Source: Tautonia rosea
Lineage (GTDB): Bacteria; Planctomycetota; Planctomycetia; Isosphaerales; Isosphaeraceae
Reading direction: 5' to 3'
DNA: 64,000 nt
Assembly (NCBI RefSeq): GCF_012958305.1
Contig: NZ_JABBYO010000001.1
Span: 372,001-436,000, forward strand
Shown here: piece by piece, positions 26,362 to 35,340 of the stretch
Layout: the number at the start of each line of letters is the position of its first letter
How positions within the stretch are numbered: position 1 is the stretch's first letter
Made by a program: the position numbers and the translations under genes
The notes under the pieces: generated by a model
Told to the model about the DNA's origin: nothing
Database searches by the model: none
Seen by the model: the letters and a program-made list of their open reading frames with translations, nothing else

Positions 26362-27996
26362 TTAGCCGAGATAGCCGAGGTCGATGAGTCGTTGCTCAAC
26401 GATGGCCTCGTCTTCGGGGTTGAAGTCGAAGGAGGAGGCGTGGGGCGGCTTGACGGCCTCGGAGGCGGTGTCGGTTCGGACGCTTCGGGCGTCGAGGCCG
26501 GCGAAGGGGACGCCGCGGATGTGTTCGGGAATCGGCTCGCCGAGCATCGCCAGGACCGAGGGGGCGACGTCGCGAAGGTTGGCGTCAATGGCCCGGTCGG
26601 TCGGGATCCCTGGAGCGGAGAGGGAGACGATTCCCTCGGGACGGTGTGTGCCGGGGAGTGACGGGTCGGCGGCGACCCAGGAGCGATCGTTCGTGAGCTT
26701 GGTTCGGACCCAGTAATTTTCGTCGGGCAAGGCGAGGAGGTCGGGATAGCCGAACTCGCTCGGGTCGAGCTGATAGTCGGCCCCAAGGTCGATCACCTTC
26801 GGGAACAGTGGAGCGCCGGTGTCCGGGTGCCTTGCCTCGGCGAGGACGGCTCGAGTCTGCTGGCGAACCTCATCAATCTGGCGAGGAGTCGAGGGCAAGG
26901 GGCCACCCGACCGCCCATCTCGGGGGATGTAGACCATCGCCCCGCAGTCCTGATGAGGGGCAAAGGCCACGGTCCGCGACCAGTCGAAGGGATAGCTCGC
27001 GGCGATTGAGGCATGGAATGAGGCGCCTCGGGCGTTCGGATTCCGGCGTTTGTCACCCCAGAGGCGAAGGCGGTCGATCGCCTGAGTCATTCGGCGTCGA
27101 ACGTTCCCGGTCAATCCAGGAAGTTTGATCAAGCCATGATCCACCAGAATTCGGTTGACGTGGATGCGTCCGAGGCAGGGGCCGAAGCCGTGATCGCTGA
27201 CACAGAGAATGGCCGCGCCTCGGCGGTCGGCCAGTTCGCAGAGCAGACCGATGGCTCGGTCGAGGCCGCGGAGGACCTCGGCGGCGGCATTGTTCCAGTC
27301 GGGTCGGTCGATCCCTGTCTCATCCACGTTTAAGAATCGCCAGGCGCGATGCTGAAACGGGTCGAGGTTCTGGAACTGGACCATCAAGGCCGACCAGTCG
27401 GGCACCATCCGATCGGCGAGAATGGCTCCTTCGGCCCGACCGAGGAAGCCCTCAGAGGTGTCTCGGGCGTTTGCCCTGAATTCATCGAGCGATTCAGGAA
27501 CACGTTTCCACTGATATTTGAGGCCGTAGCGCGGCACTTCCTGGCGGAGCGCCGTGACAAAGTCGGCCGGAGCGCCGGAAAGGGCGGCCTCGAGATGGGG
27601 GGCATCCATGCCGGAGACGACAACGCCGCGGACGTTCGGCGCCGGGTAGGTGCCGGGGAGGTTCAGGCTGATCACGCTTCGACCGGCGCGATCGAGCAGT
27701 TGCCAGAGCGTCGGAACGCGAAATCGGCCGGAATGGTTGACCCGCATCATGTTTGATGCGGGGTCAAAGTAGCGGTGGTCGAAGATGCCGTGGTCGGCCG
27801 GATCGCAACCGGTTTGCATCGTCGTCCAGGCGGCGGCGGTCATGGGGGGTTCGGACGATCGAAGCGTGCCGTGGGCGGAGCGCGCGAGCAGGGCGTCGAG
27901 GTTCGGCATTATGCCTCGGCGTCGCATCGGGTCGATCACGGACCAGGTGGCGCCGTCGAGCCCGAGGATCAGGACCCGTTCGGATTGGGGAGTCAT
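26362..27996 (-). CDS. Alkaline phosphatase-superfamily phosphodiesterase (type I nucleotide pyrophosphatase-like)
   Basis: The start at 27996 gives 544 residues. The alkaline phosphatase-superfamily fold opens with RVLILGLDGATWSVIDP, the first metal-binding Asp. The nucleophile is probably a Thr in the TAAAWTTMQTG segment near residue 55. Later metal ligands are in DPFQHRAW and CVSDHGFGPC (about residue 280). No signal peptide is visible. It is 25 bases downstream of the methyltransferase gene on the same strand. The family includes nucleotide pyrophosphatases and phosphonate or phosphoglycerol hydrolases; the substrate here is unknown. Confidence 0.9.
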   Translation of the reverse strand: MTPQSERVLILGLDGATWSVIDPMRRRGIMPNLDALLARSAHGTLRSSEPPMTAAAWTTMQTGCDPADHGIFDHRYFDPASNMMRVNHSGRFRVPTLWQLLDRAGRSVISLNLPGTYPAPNVRGVVVSGMDAPHLEAALSGAPADFVTALRQEVPRYGLKYQWKRVPESLDEFRANARDTSEGFLGRAEGAILADRMVPDWSALMVQFQNLDPFQHRAWRFLNVDETGIDRPDWNNAAAEVLRGLDRAIGLLCELADRRGAAILCVSDHGFGPCLGRIHVNRILVDHGLIKLPGLTGNVRRRMTQAIDRLRLWGDKRRNPNARGASFHASIAASYPFDWSRTVAFAPHQDCGAMVYIPRDGRSGGPLPSTPRQIDEVRQQTRAVLAEARHPDTGAPLFPKVIDLGADYQLDPSEFGYPDLLALPDENYWVRTKLTNDRSWVAADPSLPGTHRPEGIVSLSAPGIPTDRAIDANLRDVAPSVLAMLGEPIPEHIRGVPFAGLDARSVRTDTASEAVKPPHASSFDFNPEDEAIVEQRLIDLGYLG

Positions 27997-28021
27997 GGGC
28001 GGTCGTCTCCTCTGGCTCGCA

Positions 28022-28738
28022 TCAGGCGGCGCGTGCAACGGCGTCGGCCAGGGCGGCCGTTCCTTCAATCGAGAAGTTGACCGCGAACTCGTCTCGGAGG
28101 AACTGCCGTTCGGCCTTCGAGCGATAGAGCATGGAGAGGCGACGGCGGGCCTTTTCGAGCGGGGGAATGGCCGATTGCTGCTCGATGAGCCAGGATTGGT
28201 AGCGGGAGACGAGGTGCTCGGCCCGTTCGACGGCGTCGGCCGGTGCGGGGTGCTTGATGCCGAGCGACATGACCGTGTGCGGGGTTTTCTTCGGCCCTTG
28301 CTGGCCGACGACCCGGAGCGCATAGCATTCGAGCATGCGGCCCAGGCAGGACGGAGTCATCCGCCAATAATCATCGGGGTAGCCGTGAATGCGGAAGTGG
28401 AACGGGGAGGTGAGGATGAACAGCCCGCCGGGCTTGAGCACGCGGTAGACCTCGTCGAACGCCCGACGCACCTCGAAGACGTGTTCGAAGGTTTCGAGGC
28501 AGATGATGGTGCCGGCCGATTCATCGTTCAGCGTCATTGCACTGACGTCTTCGACCCGATCGACACCAGGGCCGGATCGCATGTCGCAACCGAGGTAGTT
28601 CTTGCCCGGAAACAAGGAGCGAAGGTCGGCAAAGCCTTCCTGACCTTCGACCTGATACGCGCCGAACTCGACGATCGGCCCTGGGCAGTCGAACGTCTCG
28701 GAGACGAGCTGGCAGAACGCCTTGTTGTGGTCTCGCAT
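28022..28738 (-). CDS. SAM-dependent class I methyltransferase
   Basis: This 238-residue protein has the class I methyltransferase fold. Motif I is modified as IVEFGAYQVEGQEGF, the acidic residue after beta-2 is in YLGCDMRSGPGVD, motif IV is IICLETFEHVFE, and YRVLKPGGLFILTSPF is typical of the Methyltransf_11/25 group. The SPFHFRIHGYPDDYWRMTP segment is shared with methyltransferases in polysaccharide and glycan loci. It forms an operon with the downstream phosphodiesterase. The substrate is unknown. Confidence 0.9.
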   Translation of the reverse strand: MRDHNKAFCQLVSETFDCPGPIVEFGAYQVEGQEGFADLRSLFPGKNYLGCDMRSGPGVDRVEDVSAMTLNDESAGTIICLETFEHVFEVRRAFDEVYRVLKPGGLFILTSPFHFRIHGYPDDYWRMTPSCLGRMLECYALRVVGQQGPKKTPHTVMSLGIKHPAPADAVERAEHLVSRYQSWLIEQQSAIPPLEKARRRLSMLYRSKAERQFLRDEFAVNFSIEGTAALADAVARAA

Positions 28739-28991
28739 GAGGGGCGATCCTCCCTGGGCCCTTCGTGAACACCGGAACCGGCGTGCCCCGCGTCCTGCGG
28801 GGATCTCAGGGCGGGATCATAGGAGACTCGCCCGGATCGGTCAATCGGAATGAAGGCCTGAGTGGAGCGAGGCGTTCGTGGGACGATTTCGTCCTTTCGG
28901 AGATGGACTTCTTCGCCCTAAGATGGACGAGCCTGCTGCGTTATTCTTGAGGGAGGACGAGGGGTCCGGCCCCCGAAGCTCGGGAGATGTG

Positions 28992-29555
28992 ATGACGCGC
29001 GGTGACGCATCGGCGACGACCGACCGAAACGCCTGGGTCCGGGCTGCTGTCGAGCGGTTCGAGGGGCCGCTGGCGCGCTACGCGTACCGGATCGTGGGAG
29101 AAATGGAGTCAGCGCGGGACATCGTGCAGGAGACGTTCCTGAAGCTTTGTGGTCAGGACCGCGAACGGGTGGAGCCGCATCTGGCCGAGTGGCTGTTCAC
29201 GGTCTGTAGGAATCGGGCGCTCGATGTCCTCCGGAAGGAGAAGCGGGTGAATCGATCTTCCGAGCCTGAATTCTCATTGAGCATCGTTCCGGCATCGGAT
29301 CCCGATCCGAGCGACGGTCAGGAGCAACGCGACGAGCTGGAGCGCGTGCTCCGCATGATGGCCTTGCTCCCTGAATCGCAGCAAGAGGTCATTCGCCTGC
29401 GGTTCCAGGAGGGCTTTTCCTATCAGGAGATCAGCCGGATTACCGGGCTGAGCGTCAGTAACGTGGGATATCTTCTGCATGTCGGCCTGAAATCGCTCCG
29501 AGGACGCCTGGGGGCGTCGCAGGGGGAGGCCGCATCCTCAAGCCAGCATGCCTGA
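28992..29555 (+). CDS. ECF-type RNA polymerase sigma factor
   Basis: This is a 187-residue sigma-70 family factor of the extracytoplasmic function class. Region 2 spans about residues 18-85 (LARYAYRIVGEMESARDIVQETFLKL); region 4 spans about 117-170 (LPESQQEVIRLRFQEGFSYQEISRITGLSVSNVGYLL). I chose the ATG at 28992 because GGGAG lies six bases upstream; in-frame starts at 28878 and 28923 are possible. The next gene, 53 bases downstream, encodes a membrane protein with an anti-sigma-like N-terminus, so the two form a sigma/anti-sigma pair. Confidence 0.93.
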   Translation: MTRGDASATTDRNAWVRAAVERFEGPLARYAYRIVGEMESARDIVQETFLKLCGQDRERVEPHLAEWLFTVCRNRALDVLRKEKRVNRSSEPEFSLSIVPASDPDPSDGQEQRDELERVLRMMALLPESQQEVIRLRFQEGFSYQEISRITGLSVSNVGYLLHVGLKSLRGRLGASQGEAASSSQHA

Positions 29556-29608
29556 TTCGAGTTCGATTCCTCTCCGAGACCGCGGCCTGAATCGCCGGGA
29601 ATGTGCCG

Positions 29609-31750
29609 ATGACCTTCGATCCCGATGACCCAAAACTGACCGCCTTCGCGCTGGGGGAGCTGGACGAAGCCGACCGGCTTGCCGTCGAGTCGTTGCTGGC
29701 ACGCAGCCCGGAGTCAGCGCGGTTTGTGGCCGAGGTCCGGGAGATGGCTGCATTGCTCTCCGGAACGTTACGGAAGGAGCCAATGCCGGGGTTGTCGATC
29801 GTTCAGCGGCTCGACCTGGATGAGCGGCTTCGGGCGGTTCCGTCGTCGCCGAGGAGGCGATTCCCGGTGCGTCGGGCGGTGTTTGCGGTCGCGGCCTCAG
29901 TCTTGCTGACTCTGAGCGGCTTCGGGATCGGTGTTCTGGTGGCGGATCGGGTTGCGTTGACCGAGCAGCGGAGTGTTGCCTTCACTCAGTCACCACCTCC
30001 GGGGGCCATCGGGTCGGCAATCGAGCCGCATTTTGACGCGTCTGCCCCCACGTTTCGGTCGGCGGGTGATGATCGCTCTGCGCCATCCGCGCCGGAGATC
30101 GACGCGGTTCCGAAAACGGAAATGATGATGGCTGAGGCCGACACTCTTGCCGAGGACGAACCGGGGAACCCCGAGGCGGAAATGCTCTCGATGGGGGCGG
30201 TCACTTCGGAATCCTCGGAACTGGTGCCGTCTCGATCCGTCCCCAGTCATTTGAATCGGAGTGAGCCGCAATTTCCGGGGGGGATGATGGAACCATCGGC
30301 CTCCGATCCGGGAGAGGGGGTGGCAGGGCAGGCCAAGTTGAATCCCGAGGCGGCACCCGACGGGTTCGGCGGGGTTCGAGGAGGAGGATTCGGGGGAAGG
30401 GGATCGCTCGGGCGATCGTCCCAGATACCCCAGGCCGTTCCTACGGTTCGCCAGCCCGAGCCGAATCCGATCCCCCCCCCTGCACCGTTGGCGGAAGTCG
30501 AGCGCGGCCGATCTGAGGTGGATCAGGAGCGAGGCAACCCGCTTGCGACCATCGTCGGGACTCGCGGGGTCGATCGGCAAGACGGGTTGAGCCCGTCGCA
30601 AGCGGTGATGGTGCAATCGGGCAATGTGGTCGAGGTGATCAACCTGCCCGAGGGAACCCCGGCACAACGGTTCACGCTCAATGAGCCGATTCGGGAGGTC
30701 ATCCTGGATCCGGACGGGTCTCGGTTGCTGGCCTCGACGGTTGATCGGTCGGTCGCGGTGTTCGACCTGCAAAGTGGCCAGTTGACCAATTCGTTCCAGG
30801 TCAATCGAGGGCCGCTGCCGATGGCCCGGTTTGGTCGGGGGGGCGAGCTGATCTTCTCGAATCTCGGAATCGCGGGGGATCGAGGGGACGATTCAGCCGG
30901 TTTCCCCTGGTTCCAGGCCGATCTGGAGCCGGTGGCAGCGGTACCGGTCGATCCTGGGCGGGTGTCGTTGGAGGAGCTTGGTCGGCGGATCGAGGCCGAG
31001 GGGATCCCTGTCGGGCCGGAAACCTTAACAGGAAGCCTGGTGAATTCCCCGGCATATCCTTACGACCGGCCAGAGGAAGGCGATTCCATTGCGGTGGATG
31101 TCCAGATCGTGCCGACACCTTGGGACTCCGGGAATCGCCTGGTTCGGCTTGCGTTGATCGCTCGTGAGGCCAGCCCGAATGACGGGGAGGCGCTGCGTCC
31201 GGTGGGAGTCGAGGAGGTGTCGGCCGAGGTCGAGTTCAACCGAGCTCGGGTCGCCAAGTACCGGCCGATCGGGTTTGAAGGGCGGCCGCTCACCCTGGCT
31301 CGCATCGGCGAGGAGCCTCGGGTTTTGAGGGGGGGAGAATCCTCGACGGTGCTCTTCGAGGTTGAGCCGGTCGGGGCCGCTGGCGATCTGAAAGGTGTCG
31401 CTCAGAATCGAGTCGGTCGCTACCAGGGGCCAGTCCCAGCTGTTGGAGAAGACGAGTTGCTGACCGTTTCGGTGGCCTATCGGGAGACGGGTGCGGAGGA
31501 GCGTCGCTCAGTCACCTTGCACGTGGTTGATGGAATGATTCCGATGGACGCCGCCACGGACGATGTTCGGCTGGCATCTGCTCTGGGTTGGCTTGGGCTC
31601 GTGGTTCAAGGGGGGATCGAGGGGGATCAAGCGACCCTCAATCGCATCAAGATGCTGGTCGACTCGACGGACGAAGGATTTTTGCCCGACCTTCGAGGCG
31701 AACTTCGGGATATCCTCAATCAGCTTGAGCTGCGGATCGAGGGGGAATAG
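29609..31750 (+). CDS. Anti-sigma-like membrane protein with YfbK flanking domains but no VWA domain
   Basis: This 713-residue protein has four visible parts. Residues 1-60 (DPKLTAFALGELDEADR) resemble the cytoplasmic N-terminus of planctomycete anti-sigma proteins. A transmembrane helix lies at about 91-112. A Pro/Gly/Ser-rich linker follows, with a short WD40-like segment at about 332-425 (LDPDGSRLLASTVDRSVAVFD). Residues ~450-535 resemble the YfbK N-terminal domain (EELGRRIEAEGIPVGPETL), and ~536-705 resemble the YfbK C-terminal domain DUF3520 (EVEFNRARVAKYRPIGFEGR). In YfbK a VWA domain with MIDAS lies between these last two; here they are contiguous. Confidence 0.8.
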   Translation: MTFDPDDPKLTAFALGELDEADRLAVESLLARSPESARFVAEVREMAALLSGTLRKEPMPGLSIVQRLDLDERLRAVPSSPRRRFPVRRAVFAVAASVLLTLSGFGIGVLVADRVALTEQRSVAFTQSPPPGAIGSAIEPHFDASAPTFRSAGDDRSAPSAPEIDAVPKTEMMMAEADTLAEDEPGNPEAEMLSMGAVTSESSELVPSRSVPSHLNRSEPQFPGGMMEPSASDPGEGVAGQAKLNPEAAPDGFGGVRGGGFGGRGSLGRSSQIPQAVPTVRQPEPNPIPPPAPLAEVERGRSEVDQERGNPLATIVGTRGVDRQDGLSPSQAVMVQSGNVVEVINLPEGTPAQRFTLNEPIREVILDPDGSRLLASTVDRSVAVFDLQSGQLTNSFQVNRGPLPMARFGRGGELIFSNLGIAGDRGDDSAGFPWFQADLEPVAAVPVDPGRVSLEELGRRIEAEGIPVGPETLTGSLVNSPAYPYDRPEEGDSIAVDVQIVPTPWDSGNRLVRLALIAREASPNDGEALRPVGVEEVSAEVEFNRARVAKYRPIGFEGRPLTLARIGEEPRVLRGGESSTVLFEVEPVGAAGDLKGVAQNRVGRYQGPVPAVGEDELLTVSVAYRETGAEERRSVTLHVVDGMIPMDAATDDVRLASALGWLGLVVQGGIEGDQATLNRIKMLVDSTDEGFLPDLRGELRDILNQLELRIEGE

Positions 31751-31790
31751 CCGGCAATCCCTGATCCATGACGCACGCAAACCGAGCTGG

Positions 31791-33383
31791 TCAGAACTGG
31801 GGTATGGCGAAGCGGCCGACCAGGGCTCGGGCGGTGCGGAGTCCATCGACGGCGGCGCTGACAATCCCTCCGGCGTAACCGGCCCCCTCACCGCAGGGAA
31901 AAAGGCCGGCGACGGTGGGGCTTTCCCGGGAGGTTGAGTCTCGGGGAATGCGAACAGGAGAGCTGCCTCGGGCCTCGGGGCCGGTCAGGGTGGCTCCTTT
32001 GAGAAAAAGGCCGCGGAAGCTGCGATCGAACTGCGGCAAGCCTCGCTCCAGGGCAGCCATGACGACCGGAGGGAGGAACAGGCCGAGGTCGGTCGAGACG
32101 GTCCCTCGGGGGTAACTGCTAGGGAGGCTTCCCGAGCTGGCGCGACCGGCGAAGAAGTCGCGGACCGACTGGATCGGTGCGGAGTAGGATCGGCCACCAA
32201 TCAGGTAGGATGCGCGCTCGGCCCGCTGCTGAAAATGGATGCCGGCGAGCGGGTGAGTGGAACCGACGTCCTGCGGGCCGATGGTCATGACGATCCCGCT
32301 ATTGGCGAACGGGGAGTCGTGCCGACTCTCGCTCATGCCGTTCGTGCAGAAGTAGCCGGGTTCGGCGACGGAGCCCATCACATAGCCACCGGCACACATG
32401 CAGAAGGTAAAGAGGTCGCGATCACCGGCTCGGGTGGCAAGCTCGTAGTCGGCGGCGCCGAGGGCGGGATGGCCAGCGGAAGGGCCGTATCGGGCGCGGT
32501 CGATCGACTCCTGAGGCTGTTCGATCCGGACGCCGAACTGGAACGGTTTGAAGGCGATCGGCACTCCGCGCCGGAGGAGCATCTGGTAGGTATCTCGGGC
32601 GCTGTGGCCGGTGGCGAGTACGACCACATCGGTCGAAATGTGGCCGGAACTAGTCATCAGCCCCTGAAGGCGGCCGTCGAGCAGGTCGAGATCCTCGACA
32701 CGACAGGCGAAGCGAACCTCGCCGCCGGCTTCCTCGATCTTGCGGCGGAGGGTTCGGACGATCAAGGGAAGGCGGTTCGAGCCGAGGTGCGGCCGGTGTT
32801 CGTAAATGACCGAGGGCTTGCCGTGGCAGTCGGCCACGACTTCAAGGACGCGGCGGACGTCGGGCCCGCTGCCACGAGAGGTGAGCTTGCCGTCGCTGAA
32901 GGTCCCGGCGCCTCCCTCACCGAACAGGTAGTTGCTTTCGGGATCGACCGCCCCGCCGTGGTCGAAGGAGCGGACGTCGGCTACGCGTTCCTTGACCGCG
33001 CGGCCCCGTTCGAGGACAAGCGGTCGGTAACCGCTGATCGCCAGGAAATAAGCGGCGAAGAGACCGGCCGGCCCCGATCCGACGATGACAGGCCGGTGGC
33101 GGATCGGCTCTGATCCGGGGTCGGGCCAGTCGAATCGCTCAGGGGTATAGGGAGCGAGGCCCGACCCGGAAAGAGACGCCTCTGCATTGGGGTCGGCAAG
33201 TTCGACCTCGGCAGAGTAGACGAAGCGGATATCGTCTCGTCGCCGAGCGTCGAGGCTCTTGCGGAGGATCCGCCATCGAGTGATGTCGGACGGACCCACG
33301 CCCAGCCGGGAGGCGAGATGGTCGACCAGGGCCGACTCGTCTTCACCGAGAGGGGTTGAGATGTTGGCAACGCGAAGGGACAT
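31791..33383 (-). CDS. FAD-dependent dehydrogenase of COG2509 type
   Basis: This is a 530-residue flavoprotein. A ~90-residue N-terminal domain is followed by the FAD-binding motif PVIVGSGPAGLFAAYFLAISG at about residue 100. Family-specific blocks are present: LFGEGGAGTFSDGKLTSR, VVLATGHSARDTYQML, FGVRIEQPQ, TFCMCAGGYV, and a closing LFPCGEGAGYAGGIVSAAVDGL. COG2509 members are uncharacterised dehydrogenases found in most bacterial phyla. It follows the FHA-GAF-phosphatase gene by 132 bases on the same strand. The reaction is unknown; a role in redox metabolism is likely. Confidence 0.92.
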   Translation of the reverse strand: MSLRVANISTPLGEDESALVDHLASRLGVGPSDITRWRILRKSLDARRRDDIRFVYSAEVELADPNAEASLSGSGLAPYTPERFDWPDPGSEPIRHRPVIVGSGPAGLFAAYFLAISGYRPLVLERGRAVKERVADVRSFDHGGAVDPESNYLFGEGGAGTFSDGKLTSRGSGPDVRRVLEVVADCHGKPSVIYEHRPHLGSNRLPLIVRTLRRKIEEAGGEVRFACRVEDLDLLDGRLQGLMTSSGHISTDVVVLATGHSARDTYQMLLRRGVPIAFKPFQFGVRIEQPQESIDRARYGPSAGHPALGAADYELATRAGDRDLFTFCMCAGGYVMGSVAEPGYFCTNGMSESRHDSPFANSGIVMTIGPQDVGSTHPLAGIHFQQRAERASYLIGGRSYSAPIQSVRDFFAGRASSGSLPSSYPRGTVSTDLGLFLPPVVMAALERGLPQFDRSFRGLFLKGATLTGPEARGSSPVRIPRDSTSRESPTVAGLFPCGEGAGYAGGIVSAAVDGLRTARALVGRFAIPQF

Positions 33384-33515
33384 GAGATCGTTGGAAATCG
33401 GAGATATTCAAATAGGAAAAGACCACGATCGACGCGTTTCGTGGACGATCCGTTCATGAGTGTGATTCGCTCCACGAAGGGCGCGGCGAGGAGGAAGGAG
33501 CCTTCGAGGATCGGG

Positions 33516-35219
33516 TTAGACGCGGCCGAAGCAGATCATGGTCATGTCGTCGGCCTGGGGTTCGCCGGTGGAGAATTCCCGAATTTCCTGAAGGATGGCC
33601 CGGCCCACGGCTTCCGGGCTTCCGGAAAGCTCGGCGAGTCGGTTGTTCAGTCGGGGTTTGTCGACGGAGTGGTAGATTTCATCCCGAGGGCTGCGAGCGT
33701 CGGTGATGCCGTCGGAGTAAATGACGACGACGTCACCGCGTTCGAGCTGGACATCGACCTGCTGGTACGGGAAATCAGGAAGAATCCCGAGCGGGAGTCC
33801 GGAAATGTCCACGCCGTGTTCCTCAACCCGACCATTGGCGCGACGAATCAGGACCGGCAGATGCCCAGCGGAGCTGAGAGTCAGTTTACCGCTATCGAGG
33901 TCGAGGACCGAGAGGCTCAAGGTGATGAACTTTTCTTCGAGTCCAGCCTCGCAGAGCTGATCGTTGAGGATTGTGACGGCCGGGGCCGGGGCATTCTCGG
34001 TCAGGATGCAGTATCGCGTATTGCCGGAAAACTTGGCCATCATGAGGGCCGCGGGAATTCCTTTGCCGGAGACGTCTGCCAAGGCGATTCCCAGACGGTT
34101 GCCGGGCAACGGGACGAAGTCGTAGTAATCACCCCCGACATTGTTGGCGGCGTGGTAGTAAGCGAAGAACTGGTAGCCGGAAACCTCGGGGACGGAATCG
34201 GGCAGGAAGCTAATCTGGACTTGCTCGGCCAGGCGAAGGTCGCGATTGACGCGCTCCTGTTTCAGCATGTCTTCGTACATGCGGGCGTTCTGGATGGAGA
34301 TGGCGGACTGGCAGGCGACGGCCGCAAGGAGGTCGAGGTCTTCCTGCTGAAACTGGCGGGCCGAGGTGGTATCGAGCTGAATGATGCCGATTGCCTGGCC
34401 GTCGGGGGTGAGCAACGGGGCGCACATGACCGACCGGATTTTCAGGTCGGCGATGGAGGCGGCGACCGGGAGGTTGGCGTCGTTCCCGGCATCCTGGCTG
34501 AGTACGGCCTGCTTGCGGTCGAGGACGTGATTGACGATCGACCGACTGATGTTCATCGGTGCTTCGTCGTCCTTTGAGGCCCCATCGTGAAGTCGTTGCA
34601 GGCCGGTTCGGGCCGGGCGAAGCTGGCGATGCTTGAAGGCCTTGCGTAGTAATCGATCCGTTTGGGGGTCTTTCAGAATGAGAAAGGCACGCTCGGCCGA
34701 GGGGAAGATCTCAAAGAGGGTGTCGAGAACCTTGGGCGCGACCGCGTCGATCTGGACCGTGCTGGAGAGGTTTCGTGTGATGTCGAGCACGGCTTCGAGC
34801 TTGCGCTCGGCAGAGACGCGGGTCCCTCCGCTGGAGGTGGAGGAGGCGTCGAGGGTGTGGATGGTCGATTCGCCTCCGTGATCGGTGACGATGACCTCAG
34901 AGGCATCGGATTCCGGTACGGTCATCCGGGTGAGATAGACGAACTCGACGTCGCAAATATTGATTCGATCGCCGGGATTCAAGGGGAGGCGTTGCCAGGG
35001 GGGAACGACCTGATTGTTCAGCTTCGTCGTATTCCGAGAGCCGAGGTCTTCCAGGTAGTAGTGGCCCGAGTCGACGCCGATCTGCGCGTGACGGCGGCTG
35101 ACGCCCTGCGGGTCGAGCACCAGATTGCAATCCGGGGCGCGGCCGATCAGGAACGCCTCCTCCTTGAGGTCGATGCACTGACCGCGCTGCTCGCCGTTCT
35201 CTCTGCGGAGGAATGGCAT
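33516..35219 (-). CDS. FHA-GAF-SpoIIE (PPM) phosphatase
   Basis: This 567-residue protein has three domains in order. An FHA domain (about 23-80; IGRAPDCNLVLDPQGVSRRH) binds phosphothreonine. A GAF sensor domain spans about 140-315. A SpoIIE/RsbU-type PPM phosphatase spans about 345-565, with its metal motifs in NNVGGDYYDF, ALADVSGKGIPAALMMA, VVIYSDGITDA and DDMTMI. It should dephosphorylate a protein, possibly an anti-anti-sigma STAS protein, in response to a small ligand or to a phosphorylated partner. It is 121 bases downstream of a Ser/Thr kinase on the same strand, a likely FHA partner. Confidence 0.95.
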   Translation of the reverse strand: MPFLRRENGEQRGQCIDLKEEAFLIGRAPDCNLVLDPQGVSRRHAQIGVDSGHYYLEDLGSRNTTKLNNQVVPPWQRLPLNPGDRINICDVEFVYLTRMTVPESDASEVIVTDHGGESTIHTLDASSTSSGGTRVSAERKLEAVLDITRNLSSTVQIDAVAPKVLDTLFEIFPSAERAFLILKDPQTDRLLRKAFKHRQLRPARTGLQRLHDGASKDDEAPMNISRSIVNHVLDRKQAVLSQDAGNDANLPVAASIADLKIRSVMCAPLLTPDGQAIGIIQLDTTSARQFQQEDLDLLAAVACQSAISIQNARMYEDMLKQERVNRDLRLAEQVQISFLPDSVPEVSGYQFFAYYHAANNVGGDYYDFVPLPGNRLGIALADVSGKGIPAALMMAKFSGNTRYCILTENAPAPAVTILNDQLCEAGLEEKFITLSLSVLDLDSGKLTLSSAGHLPVLIRRANGRVEEHGVDISGLPLGILPDFPYQQVDVQLERGDVVVIYSDGITDARSPRDEIYHSVDKPRLNNRLAELSGSPEAVGRAILQEIREFSTGEPQADDMTMICFGRV

Positions 35220-35340
35220 CGCGGGAATACTCCGAAGACCTTGACCGTGTCGTGAAGGTGAATAGAAGTCGGTGTTCAGTAGTGTCGATTCACGTGTGCT
35301 GAGTCGATTGTGATCCGTACGATCGTGGTTGGGTTGGGGT

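Noticed and set aside
28786-28802. CCCCGC/GCGGGG stem-loop between the methyltransferase and the ECF sigma gene
   Set aside because: It is short and GC-only in a high-GC genome, with no T tract and a position in a divergent promoter region.
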